DNA of 64,000 nt from Paenibacillus koleovorans NBRC 103111 (GTDB lineage Bacteria; Bacillota; Bacilli; Paenibacillales; NBRC-103111): the NCBI RefSeq assembly GCF_004000845.1, contig NZ_BIMA01000006.1, forward strand, positions 49,608-113,607, read 5' to 3'. Shown in pieces: positions 27,234 to 35,500 of this stretch (positions within the stretch are counted from its first letter, which is position 1; each line of letters begins with the position of its first letter). The position numbers and the translations under genes are program-made. The notes beneath the pieces were generated by a model. That model did no database searches, was not told the DNA's origin, and was given only the letters and a program-made list of their open reading frames with translations.

Positions 27234-27926
27234 ATGGACATTTTGTATCATGGGCATTCCTGCATTCAGCTTAGCTCCGGCGGACGCTCGATACTAATCG
27301 ATCCTTTCATTTCGGGCAACCCGCACGCGGTCACGAAAATCGACAGCATAGACGCGGACTTTATTCTGCTGACCCATGGCCATACCGACCATACTCTCGA
27401 CGCCGTGCCGATTGCGAAGCGCACCGGAGCAACGATCGTAGCGATCCATGAGCTTGCCACCTACATGGGCTGGCAAGGTGCAAAGGCGATGGGGATGAAT
27501 ATGGGAGGAAAGGTGACGCTTGGCGGTTTTGTTGAAATCGAGATGATTCAAGCATTCCATAGCTCATCGATCATCCTGGAGCAGGAGCAGAAAATCATTT
27601 ATGCCGGCATGCCGGCTGGATACATCGTGCGCTGGGACGGCTTGACTCTGCTGCATAGCGGGGACACCTCGCTGTTCTCCGACATGAAGATGATCGGGGA
27701 GCGGAACTCGATCGATGTTGCCTTCCTGCCGATCGGCAACCTGTTCACGATGGGGCCGGAGGATGCGGAGACCGCAGCCCAATGGCTGCAGGCGAAGCGG
27801 GTTCTGCCGCTGCATTACAACACGTTCCCGCCGATCGCGCAGGATGGGGAGCAGTTCGCGGAAAGACTTGCGCAGCATGGCATCCAGGGCAGCTCGCTCA
27901 AGCCGGGACAGACATTGACGCTGTGA
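27234..27926 (+). CDS. UPF0173 metal-dependent hydrolase (metallo-beta-lactamase fold)
   Basis: 230 residues, usual length for UPF0173/YtkL. Metal motif THGHTDH (about 47-53) and the conserved start MDILYHGHSCIQL. LLHSGDTSLF and LPLHYNTFPPI supply the later metal ligands. Cytosolic hydrolase; substrate unknown in the family. GAAGGCGG precedes the ATG. Confidence 0.93.
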   Translation: MDILYHGHSCIQLSSGGRSILIDPFISGNPHAVTKIDSIDADFILLTHGHTDHTLDAVPIAKRTGATIVAIHELATYMGWQGAKAMGMNMGGKVTLGGFVEIEMIQAFHSSSIILEQEQKIIYAGMPAGYIVRWDGLTLLHSGDTSLFSDMKMIGERNSIDVAFLPIGNLFTMGPEDAETAAQWLQAKRVLPLHYNTFPPIAQDGEQFAERLAQHGIQGSSLKPGQTLTL

Positions 27927-27938
27927 AGCAAAAAGGAA

Positions 27939-27989
27939 TTGACGTTCTTCTTGCGGAGATGATATTGTATTAATACATTACCATACAAT
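27939..27989 (+). promoter_or_regulatory. Promoter and inverted repeat upstream of the flavin reductase gene
   Basis: TTGACG (27939-27944), 18 bases, TATTGT (27963-27968). An inverted repeat ATTGTAT (27964-27970) and ATACAAT (27983-27989) starts in the -10 box and ends just before the ribosome site. This is where a repressor would sit; sulfur regulators such as CymR are a thought, not a demonstrated match. Confidence 0.5.
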
Positions 27990-28006
27990 TAGGAGAGTGG
28001 ATTTTA

Positions 28007-28567
28007 GTGGCAAAAGTCGTTATCATTTCGGGCAGCCCGACTCCCACATCGCGCTTGCACGGCGTCATCGACCATGCGAAGGCGCAGCTCGAGCAGAGCG
28101 GGATTCAGACGGAATGGATTAAAGTACGGGATATCCCGGCGGAAGATTTGATGTACGCCAAGTTCGACAGCGAGGCAATCGTGAAGGTCAATGCGGCCGT
28201 TGCCGGCGCCGACGCCGTATTCGTCGCGACGCCGGTCTACAAAGCATCTTACACAGGCGTATTGAAGGCGCTGCTCGACCTGCTGCCTCAGAAAGGGCTG
28301 GAGCATAAAATCGTGCTTCCGCTGGCGGTAGGCGGCACCATCGCACACATGCTTGCAATCGACTATGCGCTTAAGCCGGTTCTGTCTTCGATGGGCGCGC
28401 AAAATATTTTGCAAGGCGTCTATGTACTGGACAAACAAGTCACTTGGGGGGGAAACGGCGAAGCGATTCTGGATGAGGAAATTTCCGCACGTCTGCAAGA
28501 GTCGGTCGGACAATTCATTCAAGAAATCAACTGGCATACGCAGAAGAAAGGCTCTCCTGTTACTTAA
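28007..28567 (+). CDS. NADPH-dependent FMN reductase, SsuE-like
   Basis: 186 residues; GTG start at 28007 with AGGAGAG 9 bases upstream. Flavodoxin-like fold with the FMN-phosphate loop SGSPTPTSR near residues 7-15 and VFVATPVYKASYTGVLKALLD, the typical SsuE segment. In known systems it supplies reduced FMN to the alkanesulfonate monooxygenase SsuD; no ssuD or ssu transporter gene lies nearby, so the partner must be elsewhere. Confidence 0.88.
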   Translation: MAKVVIISGSPTPTSRLHGVIDHAKAQLEQSGIQTEWIKVRDIPAEDLMYAKFDSEAIVKVNAAVAGADAVFVATPVYKASYTGVLKALLDLLPQKGLEHKIVLPLAVGGTIAHMLAIDYALKPVLSSMGAQNILQGVYVLDKQVTWGGNGEAILDEEISARLQESVGQFIQEINWHTQKKGSPVT

Positions 28568-28601
28568 TAGAAGGATGGGAGCAGGGAAGGAAGGACTTAG
28601 G

Positions 28602-28823
28602 ATGGCTCAACATGCGGGATCGTCTGCTGACGGGATTGACCCGGAAGCGCTACGGCAGCTGCTGGAGCAGCTGGACGGGCCTCAGCGCGAGCTCGTGAAG
28701 GCGCTTGCCCACCGCGCGGATCGGCTCGCCGATGAGAATGCCAGATTGCGGACAGCCGTGCTGAAGTCGACGCGCGTCACCGGCACGATGTCGAGTAAGC
28801 TGAAGGACGCTTTATACGAGTGA
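28602..28823 (+). CDS. Small coiled-coil protein of unknown function
   Basis: 73 residues from ATG 28602, preceded by GGAAGGAAGG; an ATG at 28575 in the same frame is possible. Leu/Glu/Arg-rich with heptad-like spacing (LRQLLEQLDGPQRELVKALA, RADRLADENARLRTAVL), so one long helix or coiled coil is likely. Follows the flavin reductase gene by 34 bases and is ended by a strong terminator, so the two may be co-transcribed. Confidence 0.65.
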   Translation: MAQHAGSSADGIDPEALRQLLEQLDGPQRELVKALAHRADRLADENARLRTAVLKSTRVTGTMSSKLKDALYE

Positions 28824-28839
28824 AGGGAAGAGATCCCGG

Positions 28840-28871
28840 AGCGCAGCGGAGTGGGATGCCGCTGCGCTTTT
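28840..28871 (+). terminator. Terminator
   Basis: Perfect 10-bp stem AGCGCAGCGG / CCGCTGCGCT with TTTTA tail. Confidence 0.9.
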
Positions 28872-28877
28872 AGTATT

Positions 28878-28916
28878 GAATCAAGGACATCATTCCAAGA
28901 TTCATGTCCCTGATTC
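28878..28916. repeat. 13-bp inverted repeat upstream of the secreted enzyme gene
   Basis: GAATCAAGGACAT (28878-28890) faces ATGTCCCTGATTC (28904-28916), one non-Watson-Crick position. It is not followed by a T-run and lies upstream of a TATAAT box at 28943-28948, so an operator fits better than a terminator. Confidence 0.45.
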
Positions 28917-29041
28917 CACTTACTGTAATTTTCATTATTCACTATAATGAGGTTGAAATTGAAAACGGCGATAGGATGGGAGGGGTACAGCGCGTGGCGC
29001 ATGTGTGACGGAAGTGGAAAGGATGATTTGGCGCGGAAACA

Positions 29042-29055
29042 TGAAAGCGTTACCA
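29042..29055 (+). promoter_or_regulatory. CcpA cre-like site
   Basis: TGAAAGCGTTACCA matches the cre consensus TGWAANCGNTNWCA at 13 of 14 positions and lies 26 bases before the start codon of the secreted enzyme, where CcpA would block expression in rich sugar. Confidence 0.55.
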
Positions 29056-29081
29056 TTTTGCGTTGAGAGGAGCTTGAGCTG

Positions 29082-31001
29082 ATGAGAATGAGCAGAAAAT
29101 TGAAAATGACCGCCTGGTTCATGATCGTTCTGGCTGTTGCTTTGCTTGGGAGCTTCGTGATCGGTTCCCAGAAACCGGTTTACGCGTACGGTACGGCGGC
29201 CAGTTGGAAGACAAGCTTTGACAACCTGCTGGCTGTAGGGGATACCTCTACCTATTATTACGGATACACGGATTTGGCCGACGACGCTTATTTGGCCCAG
29301 AACGGGAACTATACGCTGTCTGCGCTGCGCCGCATGTATGAAGTGACGGGACAAACAAGCTATTTACAGAAATTGAGCACATACACGGATAACATGTTCA
29401 GCCATCTCGGCGATGTGGATGGTGATGGATACCTCGGTTGGGGATCGACGTATTATCACCCGACCCATCAATACGAAGAGTACATTCTTCATCGCGGCGC
29501 GATGCTCTATGAATTCGCCAAGTTCATCCAGCTTGTTCGGTCGGACAGCAGCATAGCCAGCGCGACGAATCCGCAGGGCATCACCTACGGAGCGCAAGCG
29601 AACGCTATGGAATCGCTCATCAACAGCGATCTCATCCCAGCGTTCGACAACTACTGGTCGAACCAGTACAATGTGTACCTGGATAATCTCCATGCCGGCC
29701 TATCTTTGCCATACAATATGTATTTGGCTATGGCGTCGGCCCAATTGGAGATGGCCAAGGTTGATCTGGACGCGCATAAGCACTACTTGACTTGGGCGGA
29801 CGGGATGACGGCCAAGTGGCATTACTGGTTGACGCTGAACGGTACCGGCTACCATTGGAACTATTGGGACCGATTAACCCCCGGTGATTCCCATGCGGTT
29901 AATCTGGAGGATTGGAGCCATGCGACGATCGATTTTCAGCATGCCATTACGGATTACACCAGAGGCGGGAAATTCAATACGGCGGCGATGACCCGTCTCG
30001 CCAATACGATCTATAACAATATGTGGAACGGGAGCACGACAGCCCCGAAATTATCGTTTTACGTAAACGGCAGTGGCTCCTATACCGGACAGTTCACGTT
30101 GCAAATCGGGGATATGGAACGCTGGAAGCCGGGAATCTGGACTTTGTTCGAGAAGGAAATTTCGTTAAGGAGTTTGAGCGGGTTCTCGGCAAGAACGTTG
30201 AACGACATCGCCATCCTGTACCAGCTGCATCCCGATCACGGGACACCGGGCTCATTCTCCCTCGCTAATCCGAGCAACGGAGCGACAGGCCGGAATCTGG
30301 ATCTCGCCTTCTCCTGGAAACCTTCGGTGAACGCCGCCGATTATACGCTGCAGGTGTCCACTGTGAGCAACTTTGCGACCTTGACCGCAGAAGTGCCGAA
30401 GATTATCGGGACGAGCGCCATGTTGACGGGCTCCGTCTTGTCGCCGAGTACGACGTACTACTGGCGGGTAATTGCGCGCAACGGAGCAGGGACGACTACG
30501 ACCTCGGGCACGAACAGCTTCACGACCGGAGCGAACAAAACGTACACCTTGACCTTCGCCCACCGGGACAATCGAACGGGCGGCCTGGCCGGGTATCATT
30601 ACAAGCAACTGCTGATCGACGGTACGGTCGTATGGGATAGGGACGTGACGGCGGACGCCGCCAATACGTGGCTGACGGAATCGATCAACGTGACCTCGTA
30701 TCTCGTCGGCAAATCCTCCGTGGACGTGAAGCTCCGACTGTACGATAAGACGGCCGTTTCCAACTACTCGGTCGACGTATATTTCGACAGCGTGGCGATC
30801 ACGAACACCGAGATCATTAACAGCGGGTTTGAAACGGGGCCGTACTGGAACTGGGTCAAGACGATTCCCGGCTTCAGCGGCACATTCCCTGCGACGGCGC
30901 ACACGGGTTCGAAGTCGTTATTACTCAGCCTGCCAGCGAACACCGCGACCTCGGCCGGGGACAATGCGGCAGTGAATCAAAGGATCAGCGTGATTCGATA
31001 A
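29082..31001 (+). CDS. Secreted (alpha/alpha)-barrel carbohydrate-active enzyme candidate with fibronectin III and beta-sandwich domains
   Basis: 639 residues. Signal peptide or anchor around 8-35 (VLAVALLGSFVIGS ... VYAYG). Residues about 38-390 are helix-rich with repeated aromatic and Asp/His clusters (HLGDVDGDGYLGWGSTYYHP, NLEDWSHATIDFQHAITDY), reminiscent of (alpha/alpha)6-barrel lyases, epimerases and hydrolases; the exact family was not recognised. Residues about 395-485 form a fibronectin III domain (LSPSTTYYWRVIARN) and the final 150 a jelly-roll, carbohydrate-binding-like domain. Preceded by a cre-like site and ended by a terminator. Extracellular polysaccharide breakdown is the likely role. 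Confidence 0.72.
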   Translation: MRMSRKLKMTAWFMIVLAVALLGSFVIGSQKPVYAYGTAASWKTSFDNLLAVGDTSTYYYGYTDLADDAYLAQNGNYTLSALRRMYEVTGQTSYLQKLSTYTDNMFSHLGDVDGDGYLGWGSTYYHPTHQYEEYILHRGAMLYEFAKFIQLVRSDSSIASATNPQGITYGAQANAMESLINSDLIPAFDNYWSNQYNVYLDNLHAGLSLPYNMYLAMASAQLEMAKVDLDAHKHYLTWADGMTAKWHYWLTLNGTGYHWNYWDRLTPGDSHAVNLEDWSHATIDFQHAITDYTRGGKFNTAAMTRLANTIYNNMWNGSTTAPKLSFYVNGSGSYTGQFTLQIGDMERWKPGIWTLFEKEISLRSLSGFSARTLNDIAILYQLHPDHGTPGSFSLANPSNGATGRNLDLAFSWKPSVNAADYTLQVSTVSNFATLTAEVPKIIGTSAMLTGSVLSPSTTYYWRVIARNGAGTTTTSGTNSFTTGANKTYTLTFAHRDNRTGGLAGYHYKQLLIDGTVVWDRDVTADAANTWLTESINVTSYLVGKSSVDVKLRLYDKTAVSNYSVDVYFDSVAITNTEIINSGFETGPYWNWVKTIPGFSGTFPATAHTGSKSLLLSLPANTATSAGDNAAVNQRISVIR

Positions 31002-31017
31002 AATAAAATGCGAAAAG

Positions 31018-31039
31018 CCCTTGATTATCAAGGGTTTTT
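31018..31039 (+). terminator. Terminator of the secreted enzyme gene
   Basis: CCCTTGA / TCAAGGG stem with TTA loop and TTTTT tail. A similar hairpin follows the tRNA-Val gene at 39671-39697. Confidence 0.85.
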
Positions 31040-31046
31040 CCTTGTG

Positions 31047-31070
31047 TATGATCTGTAGCGGACTCAAGCG
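31047..31070. repeat. tRNA-Val 3'-end-like repeat (att-like), left copy
   Basis: TATGATCTGTAG (31047-31058) is identical to 39701-39712, the 3' end of the minus-strand tRNA-Val(GAC), and the next ten bases match at about seven positions. The hairpins on the distal side of each copy are also related. This is the pattern left by an element that entered at a tRNA 3' end. Confidence 0.5.
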
Positions 31071-31109
31071 AAAAATATGACTTATAGGCGATATACGTCC
31101 TGCGGATTA

Positions 31110-31138
31110 TTGCACGTATGAAACCACCGTGTTATTAT
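31110..31138 (+). promoter_or_regulatory. Promoter of the antisense RNA opposite the toxin gene
   Basis: TTGCAC (31110-31115), 17 bases, TATTAT (31133-31138), reading towards the 3' end of the toxin gene. Confidence 0.55.
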
Positions 31139-31144
31139 TACAAT

Positions 31145-31260
31145 AGAAATAAGGAGCCGGATCGCCGTCCGACTCCCTGTACAACATTTTGGGTGGGAAA
31201 TCTCCAGCTATAAGCCAGAAAATAATCCGCACCTTGGCGCTAACCTGGGCGGATTATTTT
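31145..31260 (+). ncRNA. Candidate type I antitoxin RNA
   Basis: A transcript from the promoter at 31110 would run about 115 bases and end at the hairpin 31221-31258 with its TTTT tail. It opens with a stem-loop (GGAGCCGGA with TCCGACTCC, 31153-31176), contains TTGGGTGGGAA, and overlaps the last codons and terminator of the minus-strand toxin gene by pairing through the shared hairpin. This matches the 3'-overlap layout of BsrG/SR4 and TxpA/RatA. No ORF with a ribosome site is seen in it. Confidence 0.5.
31221..31258. terminator. Bidirectional terminator shared by toxin mRNA and antisense RNA
   Basis: Ten-bp stem AATAATCCGC (31221-31230) with GCGGATTATT (31249-31258). T-runs follow on both strands. 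Confidence 0.75.
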
Positions 31261-31308
31261 CGTTTATTCAGATATGTGAGGAGCGCCAGCAAGAACATGC
31301 CGAGCATA
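31251..31308. repeat. 58-bp direct repeat, copy A (3' part of the toxin gene)
   Basis: Identical to 39600-39657 except for one base (T at 31275, C at the corresponding place in copy B). It covers the toxin stop codon, its last 17 or so codons and nothing of the promoter. Confidence 0.95.
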
Positions 31309-31334
31309 ATCACTTCTGTAAACGAAAACTGCAT
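31254..31334 (-). CDS. Type I toxin, putative holin-like small membrane peptide
   Basis: 26 residues: a short polar start (MQFSFTEV), one membrane helix (IMLGMFLLALLTYL) and a basic end (NKRK). Length, helix-then-KRK layout and the GMFxLALLTY pattern fit the putative holin-like toxin family of Bacillota. GGAGGTG lies 6 bases before the ATG and can pair with CCTCCG just upstream, so the ribosome site would be masked in the mRNA, as in known type I toxins. An extended -10 box TGCTATAAT on the minus strand (31392-31397) and an opposing RNA complete the module. Confidence 0.72.
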   Translation of the reverse strand: MQFSFTEVIMLGMFLLALLTYLNKRK

Positions 31335-31391
31335 AAGCATCACCTCCGATCCGGAGGCAATACTTCCCACCCAAGTCTGTTGCACACTAGC

Positions 31392-31397
31392 ATTATA
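31392..31397 (-). promoter_or_regulatory. Extended -10 promoter of the toxin gene
   Basis: TGCTATAAT on the minus strand, about 58 bases before the start codon; no good -35 box, which extended -10 promoters can dispense with. Confidence 0.55.
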
Positions 31398-31483
31398 GCA
31401 AATGTCGAAATAGCTTCCTAGGCGCTCCTTAGTAAGAGGCGTCTTTTTTTATTAAACGGCACGAAGTAGCACGTATTCGCCAC

Positions 31484-32040
31484 TTATTTTATCAGGGCAT
31501 TGAGCGACATATAAATCGTCTGGTCCACCACGCGGGTGGAGACGATGTCTTCTTCGCGCAAGCCCGGTACGCTCGCGCCGTCGCGGGATGTGATCCGGTA
31601 TTGGCTGAACGCTTGCAGCTCTCGCGACGAGCTGGATTGAATCCGGATCCGTCCCACATTCGAATCGCTGTGCAGGACGATGCGCTCACCGATTGGTCCC
31701 GGCGGACGGCGAGATAAGCGAGCATTTCCAGACCGAGCAGCACGAATACGACCGGCCACCACATGAGCAGCGATTCCACTGCCCGGTCCTTGTTCCATTC
31801 GGTCAAAAGCAGCGCCACTCCGATCGAGATCAAGAAGAAGGCCATCTGCTGCAAGCCGTGGCGCTGCAGACCGAGATACATATGGCCCGCTCCGGGGAAA
31901 ATCGACAGCAGCGTAGCCGCCGTAGACGAGTTGATAGACATAGGCCTTGTAGGCGTCCACGATCGGGCGAAACGCCTCCTTATCCCCGGCAAGCACTTGC
32001 CGAATCAAGTCATCCTGCTGAATTTCCCCCCCCCCTCCAT
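31484..32040 (-). pseudogene. Fused remnant of an ECF sigma factor and a membrane protein
   Basis: Reading right to left: residues QQDDLIRQVLAGDKEAF and AYKAYVYQLVY match the start of sigma-70 region 2 in ECF sigma factors. The frame then shifts into a two- to three-helix membrane segment (AATLLSIFPGAGHMYLGLQR, MAFFLISIGVALLLTEW, VFVLLGLEMLAYLAVRRD), and shifts back to a C-terminal soluble piece (VGRIRIQSSSSRELQAF to MSLNALIK). At least two frameshifts and a large deletion have joined two neighbouring genes. A run of ten C (32026-32035) at the start also puts the ATG at 32040 out of frame with the sigma part. Confidence 0.75.
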
Positions 32041-32142
32041 TCCTTCAAGTACCACTTTATAGTCGAAAGAATCCAGGGGCGGCCCTGCAGCTTCGCTAAC
32101 CTTTTTTTTCGCTAGCCGCGAGCGGGCTGTGAAATCAGGCCG

Positions 32143-32171
32143 AATAAAAGAAGCCCCTGCGTCGCAAGGGC
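32143..32171 (-). terminator. Minus-strand terminator without an obvious gene
   Basis: GCCCCTGC / GCAAGGGC stem (one G-U pair), loop GTC; on the minus strand followed by TTCTTTTATT. No supported minus-strand gene lies upstream, so it is probably a remnant of lost DNA. Confidence 0.5.
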
Positions 32172-32478
32172 ACCTTGTGCTTGGCATGTAATCTATTTAC
32201 AGCGACCTCGCATAGCCCGCTAGCTCGGGATGCGGCCATGACGATTCGGTTTATAAAGCGAATTCATAGTTATTTTTTTGCCTTTTTGCTATTATTCTAG
32301 ATTTTTGTATATACGCTCAAAATCAAAAATATTAACGATGGGACACTAGCGATCTGCTTGCCATACTGAAACCAGACGCCGGCGAATGTGGGGCCCGTCA
32401 CGATACCAAGCCTGCCGATGGGGATGACGAAACGGAGCAGGACGCCAGAAGAGGGGGAGGGCCGCAGAAAAGTACAAA
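32172..32478. other. Gene-free stretch
   Basis: AT-rich at 32260-32335, then GC-rich. A minus-strand open frame at 32297-32554 has no ribosome site or recognisable domain. Nothing else was found apart from the terminator to its left and the cre site to its right. Confidence 0.5.
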
Positions 32479-32492
32479 TGAAAGCGGTTACA
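32479..32492 (+). promoter_or_regulatory. CcpA cre site
   Basis: TGAAAGCGGTTACA matches TGWAANCGNTNWCA at all 14 positions. It lies about 90 bases before the start of the DUF4091 enzyme gene and predicts catabolite control. Confidence 0.7.
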
Positions 32493-32581
32493 AGTGTTTG
32501 AATGACATGTGTCAAGTCAGATGCATGAGCGGGCCGAGGCGCGACTAAACTCAATATATGAAAGGAACGTGGGTAAGCGTT

Positions 32582-35500
32582 ATGCGGAAGAAAATATCTA
32601 TTATAACTATTGCGCTACTGATGCTGCTCGGGACTCTGTTGCAGCAGATCGCGCCGAACAGCGTTTATGCCGCCGATCCGGTAATCGGGATCGCGGTTGG
32701 CGCGGATAACAAGCTGACGGTGACCTTCCCGGAGGCGATGGATGCTGCGCGGGGCGAGATTGCGGTGATCGACCCGGACAACCGGAAGATCGCAGCTGTC
32801 GTCTCTTCTCTGGATTTACCGAGCTTGTTCACCGATGCCGGACGGACGTCTATCGTACTGTCTCCGGCGACGACCGGCTTGACCGAGGTCAATGGCGGCG
32901 CATACAGGCTTGCGCTGAAGTATTGGAAGACGGCTGGAGGCACGCCATATGGCGATCTATCGGTACCGTTCACGGCGAACGACACGCAGAAGCCGTCGCT
33001 TGATCCGTTGTACTATGTCACAGCCGGCGCGACAGCGAATGCAGACAAGCTGTCGTTATATTTTGACGAGCCGATGAATGCCGATGACCTGGCCAATCTG
33101 GATCATTACGCCACCAATGGCACGAAATTTACGGCTATAGGCGGTATCACGATCCAATCGGTTAGTTCGGACAAGTCGACCGTCACATTTAATTATCCGA
33201 ATGCATCTACGGCGCTGGTAGCGGGCACGAGCGTGATTTCGACGCAATCGTTGCGGGATTCTGCCGGCAATGTCGTTCGGGACAGTGCGACAACTGCGAA
33301 TCTAAGAACGAGCACAACACTGGGATTTGCTCAGAGCTACTTCGACATCCGTTATTCGCTGCAGGCCCGCAATGTGATTCAGGTGAAGGATCGCAATACG
33401 ATTGAGATTCGATTCAATAGCAAGATTGCGAGCGTGAATCCGGGCTTATGGACGGTGCAGCGGATTGTGAACAACACCTGGTCCAATTACACAACGTTCA
33501 CGAACGCTCGGATATTGCCCGATGGCTACACGGTGGCGTTCACGACCGCAGCTTCACTCGATCTGGACGGCAACAAGTACCGGCTGAGCACGGCTGGGAA
33601 TGCCAACATGATTCAGAACATTTACGGCAGTACCCGTCCGTCAGGCAATCAGAGTATCTGGTTCGACCTGGTGCGTCCGGAAGTGAAGACTGTCGAAGCC
33701 AAATCCGGCGAGGACAATGTCATTCAGGTGACGTTCACGAAGGATATGATCGGTTATGATCCGGCTGATTTCTTCGTCTATGAGGGCTTGAACAAGCTCG
33801 TAGCCGAACAGGATTACTATATCGAGCGAGTTTCGCCGACATTGTTCGAGATTAAGGTCAAATCCTCGGCGATCGGCATGAAATCGTTGAAAGTGGCGTT
33901 CCCTGCGGTTACTGGTCTGGTTGACGGATTCCGCAACAAGATGCTCTCTAGCGGTCAAGTGTACAATGTCGACTTGAGCGTCGGCTGGTTCCCGGTGCCA
34001 AGCGGTCAGGGCGTCACGAGCATCTGGGCCGTTAATGACGGCGAAGCGGTGAAGCGCGACGATCTGAACAACCCGAACAAGACTGGCAATTCGGCTTGGG
34101 ATGGATCGAAGGTCAAGCTGTTCGGAGGTCGCAACGAGGTGCTCGCGTTCCAGATTATCGTGGAATCCGGCAGCGGCGGCATTGAGGAGCTGTCGGCGAC
34201 CTTGCCTTCGCTGAATCGAATCGGCGGACCGGGCTCAATCGTCTATACGCCGCCTGCGGCGGATCCGACCTTGTACGCGGGGCGTCCGATTCAGATTTTT
34301 AGCCAGAATTACATGAAAGTGAATCAAATGACTGTGGCAAGTTGGATTTTACCTACGACGGGTACTGGCATCCCGACCAATCCTACGGGGTGGGTGCCGA
34401 ATCAGCTCGTTCCGGAGAACGCGCTTCCCGGCAAGGGCGGCTTCCCGCTTGAAGTGCTGCCGAACCGGAATCAAGGCCTCTGGTTCGAAGTGTACACGGC
34501 GAAGGATCTGCCGGCCGGCGTATACACAGGTACAGTCAATGTGAAGGTCGATGGACATTCCTATCCGGTTCCGGTCGAGTTGAAGCTGTTCGACTTCACG
34601 CTTCCGGATGAGAACAGCACGGATATTATGCTCTACTATGAAGACGATCAGGTCAATCGCTACCATCAACCGGCGGACGCCGAGAAGTTCAAGGCGCTGC
34701 AGGATTCGTACCGACGCCTGCTGCACCGCAATCGCGTGGAATTCGTAACCGGCACGAATCTGGCCTCGGACGCCTACATTGCACAGGTTACCGAGAACGT
34801 TCGCTGGTACGATGGATCCGCCTTCACGGCGCAGAACGGCTATGAAGGTCCAGGAGCGGGAGTCGGCGGGACGATAATTCCGCGTACCATGTACGGTCCA
34901 GGAACCGAGTTCGACGAGTTGGAAAGCGCGCAACAGAAATCGGACGATTGGATGAACTTCCTGAACAATACGTTCGGAGAAGGCAACATCAAGACGTTCC
35001 TTTACATGCCGGATGAGCCTTCTTCCTCGCAGTATAATTATATCAAGCAGATTGCCAAGAACATCAAGACCGGCACGGGACCGGGCAAAGACTTGCCGAT
35101 TCTCGTTACCTCCGCTTTCCAATCGGCCTTGGCGAGCGATGCGTCTAGCGTTGCGCCAGGGACGAACAACGTCATCGACATCTGGTTGTCGTTCACGAAG
35201 AATTACAATCATGCGACGGCATTGACGCAACGTGCATTGGGCAATGAAATGAACGTCTATAACGGACAGCGTCCGTATAGCGGCGTAGGGGTTTTGGATG
35301 TTCCGGCGACGGATATGCGCGCTACGATGTGGGGCGTACTCAAGCATGGCATGAGTAGCTTCTTCTACTGGCATTCGAATCAATGGTGGCATAATTCGTC
35401 GCTGTTCAGGGGGCTGAGCCGCTACCAGAATCCATGGCTGGAGTCGGTCACGTTCCGCAATTCAGGCAATGAATTCGCTAACGGTGACGGCGTCCTGATC

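Noticed and set aside
31189..31398. 69-residue plus-strand ORF across the toxin module
   Set aside because: It runs antisense through the toxin gene, has no ribosome site and is better explained as non-coding RNA and toxin complement.
32297..32554. 85-residue minus-strand frame upstream of the DUF4091 enzyme
   Set aside because: Hydrophobic in places but no start signal, no recognised family, and overlaps the cre site region of the opposite gene.
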